Counted from the stretch's first letter, positions 38,434 to 49,080 are shown. The stretch: 64,000 nucleotides of DNA from Guyanagaster necrorhizus (GCF_019112545.1 NW_025064891.1:708344-772343); one strand, 5' to 3'. The notes: generated by a model not told the origin, from the sequence alone. Numbers and translations: made by a program.

Positions 38434-38925
38434 TGTTAGGAACGTGCCAATCGAGTGGGCTTGAGTGCATGCGTGGAGTCCAGTGGAGTGCATGGGCGTT
38501 GACGAAGCTATTGGCAACGTCACCCTTGAGTCGGAGCCCAAGGATCTGGATGGACAGAATGGAGTTCTGTTAGAGAAGTGAACAGGAGTATCCTTCGGAG
38601 CGGAATCTGACGGATGAGATAGGGAGGAGTGAGTACGAAGTGTAGATGGCTTATCCAAGTTGATATTCGAACTGAGTAGTTACAGTGATATACATGGCTT
38701 TATATACTAATGGTAGCTAATTCCGAGTCGGGTTCCATTGGGTTCCGGTGTGAATATTCGCTACCGAGTTCGAGGTCTAGGTATTACAATGTGAAATACA
38801 GATGTGAAATGATAATGGTGAAATGAAATTAGTAGGTAATGGGAAGCGGCCGGAGTCCAGTGGGTAGCATGATAGAATTCGTGGTTGGTTGAGATGACAC
38901 GGAGGCCAGCAGCATGCACGTAATA
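38434..38925 (-). repeat. 3' LTR of element M
   Basis: 492 bases, TGTTAGGAAC...CGTAATA on the + strand (terminal CA mutated to TA). The TATA box (TATATAAAG on the element strand) lies near 38698-38706, with the RNA-start complement ATATTCGAACT at 38663-38673. Confidence 0.95.
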
Positions 38926-38942
38926 GTATCCCCCCCTTAGCG
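38926..38942 (-). other. Polypurine tract of element M
   Basis: On the element strand CGCTAAGGGGGGGATAC directly precedes the 3' LTR, the expected plus-strand primer position. Confidence 0.85.
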
Positions 38943-39048
38943 TTCTTGCCCTCAAGAGCACTGATCCCAATGGCCGGTGGGGCCACATGGAGGATTGTTG
39001 GTGGCCGTGGGAGTTTTGTATCTTGATCTGAAACCACCATCATCGCCT

Positions 39049-40387
39049 ATGTCATCGCTCACCACGTATCGTCGCTCATGCACTCCCGAGCCTCTGGTGA
39101 GGGGATCCACCCCCGATGGCCCTGAAGAGGCCAAGGAATTGTTTCATCTAGAATGGGAGGCTGCAGAGGAAGAATACGCGGAGGCCATGGAGAGTCATTT
39201 GGAATGGCAAAGGGAGCAAGAGTGGGAGGAAAGGGTCCGGGCGGACCGTGTGGCCCAGGAGGCATGGAAAAAGGAGCAGAAGGAGGAATTAGAGAGGAAG
39301 AGGGAGGAGGTTCAGCAAGCCACGGAGAGGCGGGCTAAGGAGGCAGAGGAGGCATTGAGAGAGGCGGCTCAGAGGGCGGCTGAGGAGAGGGAGGCCGTGG
39401 AGAGGGAGGCCGCGGAGGTGGCGGCGAGGGCTGAGGCTGAGGAGGTAGAGCCAGAGGGGATGGTTATGGAGGATGGGTTGCTGATGACCCCCGTGGAGGC
39501 CACTGATTTTCGGCTGCATCAAGTTTTGGCGGAACGGTATGGTCCTGGCCCTGGTCTTCGCTTCAAGAAGGTGACTCGCCATATGCCTCTGGAGTCTGAT
39601 GATGAGCAGGCGAAGGGGACTGAGGGGGACGATGAGTCCGAGGAATCCGAGGGGACCCTGGAGAGGAGGAAGAGGGTGTGGGAGGGGAAGAGGAGGGCAG
39701 TGGTTCCGGCGGAGAAGGGATGTAAATGCACGTTCAGGTCGAGGGGCATAGTGGATGACAGTGAGACAGAGGTGATCGTTAGCCCCAAAAAGTGGGCGAA
39801 GTTGGAAGTGGCAGGGCCGGTGGAGAGCAAAGAATTGTTGGATGGTGAAAGTAAGTGTCTTGGTTTTCTTCCATGGCTTAACTTAGCTTTTGTTTTCAGG
39901 GAGTTGTGTGCGTTGTCATCAAGATGGCGCACAGTGTTATGCATGACTGGTAACCGAAGGCGCCGGTCGAGAGCGGACTTGCTCTCGCTGCAAGGTCAAG
40001 AAAACCGCCTGTTCATTCAACAAGGGCGTCACTGCGAGTGAGGTGATCAGCAGTGTGGAGGTCTCCGCTGGTCTCCACCAACTTTCAAAATTGATACACA
40101 AGTTGATGCGTCATATGGATGAGTTGGCGGATGTTCATGGTACTGTGGCAGGTCTTCAAGATGACTATGGTTCTGACGATATGTCGTCTCCTTCGGAGCT
40201 GTTTTCAGAGTCCGAGGTGGAGGCCTGGAAGAAGGCCCGACTGATTTTCAAGGATGAGAGGGATCAGGAGGTGGAGGATCTTCGGGAGGCGATGTTGAAG
40301 GGGCTGGACGAGGATATAGAGGAGTTGAAGGAGCAGGGGGAGAGTTCGGGTTCCGGTGCAGGCCCATCAGGTTCCGCTTCTTTGTAA
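39049..40387 (+). CDS. Antisense accessory gene of family 1: spliced coiled-coil protein with two cysteine triads
   Basis: Exon 1 is 39049-39850, the intron 39851-39899 (49 bases: GTAAGT donor, CTTAAC branch-like site at 39877-39882, TTTTCAG acceptor), exon 2 39900-40387. The first in-frame ATG is at 39049; the frame opens earlier only from GTG. 429 codons. Residues ~25-130 form a Glu/Arg/Ala-rich coiled coil (EELERKREEVQQATERRAKE), ~175-200 an acidic patch, then a basic region. The splice creates CX2CX6C (C270, C273, C280) and CX2CX5C (C295, C298, C305), then a second coiled coil. A TGA at 39944-39946 (codon 283) lies between the triads, probably from CGA. The gene faces pol, ending 144 bases from the pol stop, and starts 123 bases from the 3' LTR. 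The six cysteines recall fungal Zn2Cys6-like proteins, but the spacing is not the Gal4 type. Function unknown. Confidence 0.78.
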
Positions 40388-40531
40388 AATCTTTTGTATA
40401 AAATGTATATAGAAAGAGCATCGGATGTTGGTAGTGGAGAAAGAAATGTAAATACAAGATTTCGATTTTGAAAGTGTAAAAGTGATTGAAATGGTAAGGT
40501 GGGGGCTGGTGGTGTCCAGAGTAGCATTGTA

Positions 40532-43500
40532 TTAGGAATGGGATGTTTGAATGACTTTGGACAAGGGTCCTGGTTTGCCTGGGTATCGATGATGGAATTC
40601 TTCAATAAATTCATCAGCGGAGAACTCGGAGACCGGTAACCAAGCAAACTCTTCACTGGTACCTTCGTATCCTAGCCACTGGATTTTGTACAGCAGTGGG
40701 CAGCGGAACCGGCGGTCCAGTTTAGAGTCGAGGATTTGGGCTATTTCGAAATGTTCTTCTCCGTCAACTTCGACTGGAGGCAGTGGTGGTTGGATTCGGT
40801 TGGGAATGGTGTTTTCTTCTATGGGTTCCAATTGTGACACATGGAAGATGGGGTGAATGGACCAGAGGTCCGGCGGAAGCCTCAGGGTAAAGGAGTGGGT
40901 ACCAGGTTGGGCTATGATTTCGAAAGGACCAAGGTATTTCTCCGAGAATTTTCTGGTCGGGCAGGTGGTTTTGATATGTTTGGAGCTGAGGTAGACCTTG
41001 TCTCCCACTGTGAACAGAGGTGCCAGAATCCAGTGCTTGTCTGCTTGGGTCTTGTAGCGAGACTGAGCTTCAGAAATTTCATCCTTCAGTAATTGATGGA
41101 GTTCATCAAGATTGACCGCGAAATCTCAGGCCCGGGCGGAGGCGATATCCCTTTCAGGGTGAACGGTGATGTTGGAGTGGTAACCCTTGTTAGCGAAGAA
41201 TGGGGAAATTCCGGTGGACGCGTTAGGGGCATTATTGTAGGCAAATTCAGCAATGGGTAAGAGGGTGTCCCAGTTGTTCTGCTGGTAGGAGCAGTAGATG
41301 CGGATGTATTGTTCCAGAGTTTGGTTTGCTCATTCAGTTTGGCCGTCGGCCTCCGGATGATAACCAGAGGTAAGGTGGAGTTTCATGTCAAGGGCCACGG
41401 CTAAGGCGCAAGTAAATTGGGAGACGAATTCGGAGCCGCGGTCGGATGTGATGTGACTGGGTACCTCATGTTTGGAGAATACGTGGAAAAGGAAAAGTTG
41501 GGCGAGCTCCACGGAGTTGATGGTGTCATGAGTGGGAATGAAGATGGCTTGCTTGCTAGCTCGGTCTATGACTACTAAGATGGCGGTGAATCCGTTGGAG
41601 TCCGGTAGTTGTTCAATGAAGTCCATGGAAATGGAATCCCATGGCCATTCGGGAACTGGCAGAGGTTTCAGTAACCCATAGGGGCGGTGTCTGGATGCCT
41701 TGTTGCGCCCACAAACTGTGCAGGACTTAACATAGTGTCGGACATATTCACGCATCTTTGGCCAGATGTAGTTCCGCTGGACTAGTTCTAATGTCTGGTT
41801 TTGACCAAAGTGACCTGCCAAGATGTGGTCATGATTGTTCTGTAGTATACGGAGACGGAGATCGTCAGAGTCCGGGACGTGGATGCGGCCTTCGAAGTGA
41901 AGGATGTTGGATTCGTCAATGGACCATTGAGAGGGAGAGGATTCGGAGGTGGCCTTGGCCTGGTGGAGGCCGTCGGAGGACGTAGCATCAGAGGATTGTG
42001 CTTGTCTGATATCGGTGTGGAGTTTGTCGATATCCATGATGGCACTAGCCCATAGGGTGGGGCCTTCGAGATAGGTTGCTCGGAGTGATGCGGAGAGTTG
42101 TTCTTGGGTGAACACGGGTCGGAAATTGTGCGGGTTGATTTGGGCATATTGGCTATCCCCCTCTTTAGGGTAGACGTTCCATCGTCTAGTGAGCGCATCC
42201 GGTTTCCCACCAAGTTTTCCAGGGCAGAACTGGATTACTAGGTTGAACTGGGATAGGTATTCGGACCAGCGGACCTGTCGGCGGGTTAGAATCTTAGTGG
42301 TGGCAAAGTATTCAAGATTCTTGTGGTCTGTTACGACATCGATGGAGTCCGCGGAGCCTTCAAGGTAGTGCCACCAATGTTTAAAGGCTTCAAAAATGGC
42401 TAGAAGCTCTTTGTCATGGGTGTCATAGTTGAGTTCAGCATTGTGGAGGCTCCGGGAGCGGAAAGCGATGGGGTGAATTTTGCCATCTTCAAGATAGATA
42501 GAGAGGATAGCTGCAATTGCATAGTCGGAGGCGTCGGTTTCCACCACTATCTTTCGATTGGGGATCCAGTGGGTAAGGATGGGGGCATGTGTAAAGGCCT
42601 GTTTCAACTCATTGAAGGTGGCCAAGCATTTGTCATCAAATTTCCATGGGGTTCCCTTGCAGGTGAGTCATGTAAGGGGGATGACGATATCGCTATATCC
42701 GTGTATGAAGCGATGGTAGAAGTTGGCAAAGCCAAGGAAGGATTGGATGTCCTTGACTTTTCGCGGCACCGGCCAGTCAACAATCGCCTTGACTTTTTCT
42801 TCAGACATGCGAAGTCCTTCAGGTGATAGGATGTAGCCTAGGTACTCCACGGAGTCCTGGTTGAATTTGCATTTGGAACCTTTGCAGTAGAGTCCATTAG
42901 CTCTAAGCCTGCGTAGGACCTCACGAACATGTTTCTGGTGATCTTCCAGATTGTCGGAATATATAAGGATGTCATCAAGGTAGACTACTACTGATATGTC
43001 GAGCATGTCTGAGAATATATCGTTCACAAATCGTTGGAATGCCGCTGGAGCATTTGTGAGGCCAAAGGGCATGACGTGCCATTCGAAGGAACTGTAACGG
43101 GTCCAGAAGGCTGTTTTCCATTCATCCCCCTTAGCTATGCGAACGAGATGGTAGGCATGCCAAAGGTCGAGCTTGGTGTAGATGCGCGCAGAGCGGGCGG
43201 AGTCGAGGAGATCAGAAATGAGGGGGAGAGGGTAGCGATCTTTCTTGGAGATTTTGTTTAGGCCACGGTAGTCGACGCAAAGTCGGAGTTCACTGGTCTT
43301 TTTCTTGACGAATAGAACTGGAGCCCCGTGTGGAGAGCGGGATGGAGTAATGAACCCATTGCGCAGATTATCATCAATAAACTCTCGTAGAGCTTTGAGT
43401 TCAGATTCTGAGAGAGAATAAATGGGTCCAAGTGGTGGGGATGTCCCTTCCTCAAGGTTGATTTTGAGGTCGTACGGTCTGTGTTCAGGTAGTTTTTCGG

Positions 43501-44362
43501 AGAGAGTATCGCTGAAGACATCTGCAAAATCGTGGTACTCTACTGGCACTGATGAAAGATCTGCCAGTTCTGCGGATGCGGCTTTGGCTCTAATATTAGG
43601 CAAAGAAGGCTGCAGTGTGAACTGCTGAGCGCCTTCTTCTGCACTGGCTCGGATGAATGTGGCAGCGGATATGATGGAGATCTTTGGGTGTGCTTTCATA
43701 GTAAAAGATTCTGAGAGAGGATAGGAGTAGATGGGTTCATATGGGAATGAAGTCTGCCGGTTACCCGATGTGGACTTGGAATGGGGTGAAGCCCCAGAAG
43801 TTGGACTGATAGAGTCCGATGGGCATGGAAGTCCCGAAATTGAGCTGGAAGGCTCGGAAAGGGGTGGACTGTTGTCCTGTGGGCCGTCAGCGCTGCCTGG
43901 GCCATTGGGATCACCTGGTCCTCCTGGTCCACCTGGGAAAGGGTTTGGTGGATTGCCAGCTGGTTCCCGTCGGATGGGAGTATGAGTAGGGGTGTCTTCA
44001 TCTCTGCCCTCTGAGTCTGGGCTGTCTGGATTCCCATGGTTGTTGCCCAGGGATAAGGGGTCTATTGGGGGGTCAGTTCAGGCGCCATATATCAGGCTGG
44101 CCCGTCGGGCCCCGTTGGTTGGGATGCTGGTGGCGTCGAAAGGGTTAGGGGAATTGTCGTAATTAGGTTGGCGGGCAGTGAAGCTAGAGTGATTGTAGGT
44201 TTCCCTATGGGAAGGTTGTTCTCCACTGGAGGCTGATCCAAACAGGCCTGGTTGTTCCTTTGAGGCAGATGCCGGGATGTCTTCCATAGAAAACATGTTT
44301 GGATGGGTGGGCTGCCTTTGTTCAGGATCGGTCTCTGTGGGTTCGGTAAATGTGGTGGACAT
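40532..44362 (-). pseudogene. gag-pol of element M: single frame, four TGA, lacking capsid, nucleocapsid and protease
   Basis: From ATG at 44362 to the stop at 40532 is 1277 codons in one frame, interrupted by TGA at 44078, 42668, 41330 and 41126 only; each stands where arginine CGA is expected. The N-terminus (MSTTFTEPTETDPEQRQPTH) and a Pro/Gly stretch run straight into the post-protease linker ([20 protein letters not shown]), so the middle of gag and the protease are absent. RT 43500-42670: TKLDL and [10 protein letters not shown] intact, with some Arg-to-Trp changes. RNase H 42570-42190: TDASDYA, KELLAIFEA, VTDHKNLEYF, PDALTRR all present. Integrase: AGHFG and CTVC finger, then MDFIEQL, TSDRGSEF and HPEADGQTE. 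Chromodomain about 40760-40580 (FEIAQILDSK, YKIQWLGYEG). Confidence 0.93.
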
Positions 44363-44388
44363 GATAAAATTTTCGACTCAAGGGTTTG

Positions 44389-44399
44389 AGTTCGAATAT
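44389..44399 (-). other. Self-priming primer-binding site of element M
   Basis: On the element strand the 5' LTR is followed by GTATATTCGAACTC. Its ATATTCGAACT is the exact complement of AGTTCGAATAT, which lies 34 bases after the start of the TATA box in both LTRs (44641-44631; 38673-38663). No tRNA-type TGG start is present. Confidence 0.8.
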
Positions 44400-44401
44400 A
44401 C

Positions 44402-44893
44402 TGTTAGGAACATGCCAATCGAGTGGGCTTGAGTGCACGTGCGGAGTCTGGCAGAGTGCATAGGCGTTGACGAAGCTATTGGCAACGTCACCCTTGAGTC
44501 GAAGCCTAAGGATCTGGATGGACAGAATGGAGTTCTGTCAGAGAAGTGAACAGGAGTATCCTTCGGAGTGGAATCCGACGGATGAGATAGGGAGGAGTGA
44601 GTACGAAGTGTAGATGGCTTATTCAAGTTGATATTCGAACTGAGTAGTTACAGTGATATACATGGCTTTATATACTAATGGTAGCTAATTCCGAGTCGGG
44701 TTCCATTGGGTTCCGGTGTGAATATTCGCTACCGAGTTCAGGGTCTAGATATTACAATGTGAAATACAGATGTGAAATGATAATGGTGAAATGAAATTAG
44801 TAGGTAATGGGAAGTGGCCAGAGTCCGGTGGGTAGCGTGATAGAATTCGTGGTTGGTTGAGGTGACACGGAGGCCGGCGGCATGCGTGTAACA
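44402..44893 (-). repeat. 5' LTR of element M
   Basis: 492 bases, TGTTAGGAAC...CGTGTAACA on the + strand. TATA box near 44667-44675. Followed by GACCT, the better-preserved copy of the target duplication. Confidence 0.95.
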
Positions 44894-45416
44894 GACCTTG
44901 ATGACTCTTGAGAAGGCCACATCAACAATGAAAAAGCAATATGACAAGCATTGAAGACCAGTGCATGAGTATTCAGTCAATGATAAAGTTTGGCTGGATA
45001 CCACTAACTTACACCTTCCTTGTCCAAAATGGAAACTTATCAATAAATGAATGAGTTTATTTCTAGTCTGTGCCAAAGTTGATAATTCTGCTTACAAGTT
45101 GCACCTTCCAATCAATTAGAAGATACATGATATCTTTAATAAAATATTATTGACATTATATGTCACTCTTGCATTCTCAAATCAGAAACAACTATCTCTG
45201 CCACTATTAGATTTTATCAATGATGAAGAACACTATAAAATCAACTAGATACTAGACTATAAATTATGAAAAACCAAGGCCAAAGGTGGCAGAATGATGA
45301 TAATGGTAGACTATCTGATCAGTTGGAAAGATTATAAATCAGAATCAAACCAATAAGTCAACAAATAGCATATGGACACTGAGAATGCAATCCATAAATA
45401 CAATCAGAGACATTGA
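44894..45416 (+). pseudogene. pol pseudogene of element D, third part (integrase end and chromodomain)
   Basis: Continues the D integrase after M: KKQYDKH, VHEYSVNDKVWLDTTNLHLP, then a chromodomain near 45220-45400 (EEHYKIN, LDYKL, DYLISWKDYKSESNQ). The stop TGA is at 45414-45416. Confidence 0.85.
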
Positions 45417-45979
45417 TCATATAAGAAAAAGGGCAGATTATCTGTGCCTATAACCTCATGATTTCTCTCTAAATCAAACCATCAGAATAATAGTCTTAAA
45501 GAGAAGATAATATTATGATTTTTCTCTATTTTATCTTTTATTTGAGAGATTGACTTCTATCTTTACTTAGTCAGAGTGCTTAGCCAGTGCTTAAGACTAT
45601 GAGACAAGCTTAGTCATCACAACAAATGCCCAGTCAGTCATTGTCCTTTGACATGATGGTAACTGCTTGACAACAGACAATACTCTTTTATAGATAGCTT
45701 AATAACACTGGACAAAATGCTCTATAATGCCAAGATACACAATTAAGTAGTTATATCTTTAGATAGATGATGACTAGTATATAAGTAGTATAGCTCTCAC
45801 TATAGTATCCCTATCTTCAAGCTAAAGTTTATTTCTTCACTATCTTATCTTAAGCCAATCTAAAGGCCTTGCAATACAAAGCCATATAACACATCAAGTG
45901 AACTCTGACATCATTGTTTGAAGTGTGAAACAGTGTCAGTTTATCATGTGTTTAGGTCACATATTATTTGGGCTTAACA
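45417..45979 (+). repeat. 3' end and 3' LTR of element D
   Basis: 45417-45510 holds a hairpin-like GGCAGATTATCTGTGCC (45432-45448) and a polypurine tract. The LTR is 45511-45979 (469 bases), TATTATGATTTTTC...GCTTAACA, with TATATAAG near 45779. The right flank TTTAT is the expected target duplication; the left partner is lost. Confidence 0.88.
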
Positions 45980-48900
45980 TTTATCTTGGTCTGAATAGAC
46001 TCTCTATCTTCTAATACAGGTGCATCTATCAAAAACAACTTCTTCTTTCTTTCAATCTATCTATAGATTATGCTTCCAAAGCCAGTCATATCCTAGAAAC
46101 ACTTCTTGGTTGTGGAGATGGATTACAGCAAAGTCTATTTGCTTGACATGCCTGTTTTCAGTGATCATTCATAGTTCACAGGACTCTGATATAGACTCTC
46201 TATTATTGAGGATTCCATCTGCATTATACATTGAAATGAGTCTAGGAATTTTTTGGATATTGAATCTGTTTTATCAGATAAAGTCTTCATCTATAAAACT
46301 TTCTATGCATTCACTGTCTAATAAGATCTTAGTGCTCACCACTTGATGGGTGTCCAATGTCTCTAGTTAGATTTGAAGAACAGTTTTATCTCCACTCTTT
46401 TCTCTCTGTATATACTTTTTCTCTTGTCATACTCTTTTTAGCACTCACAGTGCTTCATCTTCTCCTATACTTTGGAATATATTAATCAGATTCTGATCAG
46501 CTTCAGCTTGCTGTTTTGGATGTATTCATTCTTTCAGTATAGCTAAGGCTACTAGATTTGGAGATTCTTTTATAGTCTGTAGTACTCAGACAGCTATGCC
46601 TGGCTTTCTCCATTCTGTTACTGTCTTTGATTCAGAGTGCTCTTTCCTTGGATACTCCACTGCCTGTTCAGACTGAGACTTCTTCATAGAGGCTCTATGC
46701 TGAGTGGTCAGTTCTATCTTTAGTTTTAGTGGCAATATATATAGTTTAGATTTTATTTTCTCTTATGCTTTTTTTTTAGTTCTTAGTGGAATAATAAAAT
46801 GCATCTTATAGAACATCATTCATCCAGTTTGACTCTCAAGAGTATTTGAGTTTTTTTGCATACTTTTTTTTCTTTTTGAGCAGCAAATATTTATTATTAG
46901 TTTTTATAGAGAATGTCTTAATACTGGTAGGTATAATATCTGGTTTGGAATACACTATTTTAGTATTGTCTGCTTTAGTCAAGAAAATGTTGAAAACCCA
47001 TCTGCATATGCATTGAGAGGTTACTTGTCAAAATCCTCCTGAGAATCCTCCTGAGATTTGATTTCTTCCTCTTTTCACTTCTCCTTCTCAATAGTCTGAT
47101 CCAGTTTCTCTTGGGCTTTTCATCCAGCTATTTCTTCTTAGTACATCCGACTTAGCTGCTTCTATTTTTCATCTGAAAATTTTATTTCCTGAATATTGCA
47201 TAAAGCAGAAGGCTAACTGCTCAATGCAGTGTTTATAGTGGATCTTTAAGGCTGAGGCTTATGGAGTTTCAGACAGGCATGAGATAAATGCTTTTTCTCT
47301 CTATAATTGAAGCACTTTTCTTTCTTTCAGAATGCATCAATATCTATCAGCTACTCCTAACCATCATATATAGTTTCAGTCCTCATTCTCTTGTCACTTA
47401 TAGTCATTTCTTTTGGAGCTGACCTATTAGTGACAGCCTTTCCTCCACTTGTAGTGGCTTTCACTTTTCTATAACTGAGAGTATTAACTCAATAATTGTA
47501 GTCTATTCACAAAATCCTTCTTTTCCACTTGTTATAAGTGGAAAAAAAATCATTGTCTCTATGGATAATAGTGCTGTGAAGATTGAGTCAGACTGCATTC
47601 TCAATCTGCTTCAATATAGCTTCATGATCACACATCTTCTTGGCCTGATATGCTAGCTCTTTAAATTCTTGAAAGAATTTCTTGGCATCAGTAAAGTTGG
47701 TCTATCATAAGGCCTACCACTTGGCTGCATGAACCTTTTGTTCTGCATTTAGCTTGAATTGTTGTTGTACAGCTTTTTTGAATTGTGAATAGGAGAGATA
47801 CTTCCACTATTCTGTAGTTGGATCATAAAAGTACTATTCTTGTAGACTCCACCATTCTTGTATGGTGCTTTCAAATCAGGTTGTACAGAATATTACTCAG
47901 TGAGAGCTGAATCCAGTGGTTTTTAGGTTTAAGCAAGAACTGTAGCCTCCAGTCATACTGAGAATGATCCAGTGGGTCTTCAGAGAGCAAGAAAAATAGT
48001 ACTGTTGGCTCTTCTCTTCCTTTTTCTTTGCTAGAGGATACCAATAGAGCTGAAGGTCTAGCATCCTCAGGTTCTACTCTGGTGAATAGATAGATGGGTG
48101 CAGCTGAAACTTGTTGAAGAGTCTGCCAGAAAATATTTCAGCTTTCCCAACTACTTAGACTACTTTCTACTAATAGTAGTCATTCAGATGCACAGTAAGA
48201 GAAAGGAAATAGGGGCTCTCAGTGCCCTTTAGCATTTTATACTACTTTAGCTACTCTAGTCTCTGCCTATGCTCTGTCCACTGGATTCTTGATGTGTTCT
48301 GACAGTGCAAGGTATCAGAGTCCTTCACTGGTGCCTAACTAGTGGGTGTCTGCCATCTGCTGCATGAATTCACCAGTTAAAGATATATTCATATCCTCTA
48401 CCTGGCTTATATGAGTCCACTGTTTCTGATTTAGCAGACTGGAGCTCACTCCCTCTGAGGCTATATGCATCAACTTTGAGAATCTGACTGATGTCCTGCT
48501 CTTGGATTGAGGGGCTTCAGGATATGCTGGCTATAAGATGGGACTTATCTGCCTGTTTAGAGTAGAGCTCAGATAGGGCTTCTGGCATATGCTCTCAGTG
48601 GTAGTTGGTAGTGGGGGCAGCTACATCTCTGATTAGAGGTCAGCTTGTATGGCTATCATTCTCTTGTACTGACTCTCTCTCATCAGAGATGGTCAGTCAG
48701 ATGATGAAAGGGGAAGATTCAAATCCTTCTCTTCCACCTTGTACACTTTCAGATTCTGAAGATCAGATGATATAATTTGTGCTGCTGGTGTTTGGGGGTT
48801 CTGGGGCTGATGGCTGGACAATGATGCTCTCTCAACTTGAGAGTGTATAGAGCACTAGTTAGAGAGCTCAACAAAGGAAATCCACTCTTCATTAGTTCTG

Positions 48901-49078
48901 CCACTTCTCCAGTTCTCTCCTTCTTCTTTATTCTCTCAGTAATCATATGATATGATATCTGATAGTTTCTGTTACTGTGATGAACAGGCAAGTGCCTGTG
49001 ATGAAGATAGCGATAATGTTTCTGAGCATGAGTTTCATATATTAGTCCTAGACAAAGTGCTGTTGGACTGGAGCATGT
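45980..49078 (-). pseudogene. gag and protease pseudogene of element L, with leader
   Basis: Protease C-terminal part at 45980-46350 on the reverse strand (DWLWK near 46090). Gag occupies about 46440-47900: a KCFNYREKKHLSHAC knuckle near 47310, where the second Cys is replaced by Tyr (N has CFNCREKEHLSHVC). The leader, about 47900-49078, has Ser/Pro-rich broken ORFs such as 48991-48749. Decay is heavy; no long frame survives. Confidence 0.65.
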
Positions 49079-49080
49079 AA

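Larger units (their letters stand above)
38434..44893 (-). mobile_element. Family 1 element M, youngest copy in the window
   Basis: 6460 bases in reverse orientation, with two 492-base LTRs and a 5-base duplication GACTT/GACCT that differs by one C-to-T change. CpG is frequent here, unlike everywhere else. The LTRs differ at about 28 positions by eye, all transitions. Contents: self-priming site, gag-pol in a single frame, tail-to-tail antisense accessory gene, polypurine tract. Capsid, nucleocapsid and protease are missing. It lies in the integrase of D. Confidence 0.95.
10918..45979 (+). mobile_element. Family 2 element D, split by F and M
   Basis: D is in three pieces: 10918-14325 (leader end, gag, PR, RT, RNase H, start of integrase), 37687-38433 (integrase core) and 44894-45979 (integrase end, chromodomain, 3' LTR). 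The first gap is element F with a perfect ATGAC duplication (14321-14325 and 37687-37691). The second is element M (GACTT at 38429-38433, GACCT at 44894-44898). The joined pieces read as a collinear pol. The 5' LTR is missing. D is itself inserted in family-3 element L. Confidence 0.9.

Noticed and set aside
38928..38940. C-rich run near the left LTR of M as a structural or binding motif
   Set aside because: On the element strand it is the G-rich polypurine tract required for plus-strand priming, so it needs no other explanation.
38977..40041. A 354-aa open frame from GTG at 38977 running through the intron
   Set aside because: GTG is not a usual fungal start, and the frame past 39850 is the unspliced intron read-through; the spliced model from ATG 39049 restores the cysteine motifs seen in all three copies.
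42416..43628. Plus-strand open frames opposite the pol of M (42416-42826, 43034-43261, 43422-43628, 43731-43985)
   Set aside because: They are shadows of the real minus-strand pol, have no domain, and their counterparts in A and I are no better conserved than expected from pol.
46020..46346. 108-aa plus-strand frame at 46020-46346 as a host gene
   Set aside because: It is opposite the protease of family-3 element L and lacks any recognisable domain.
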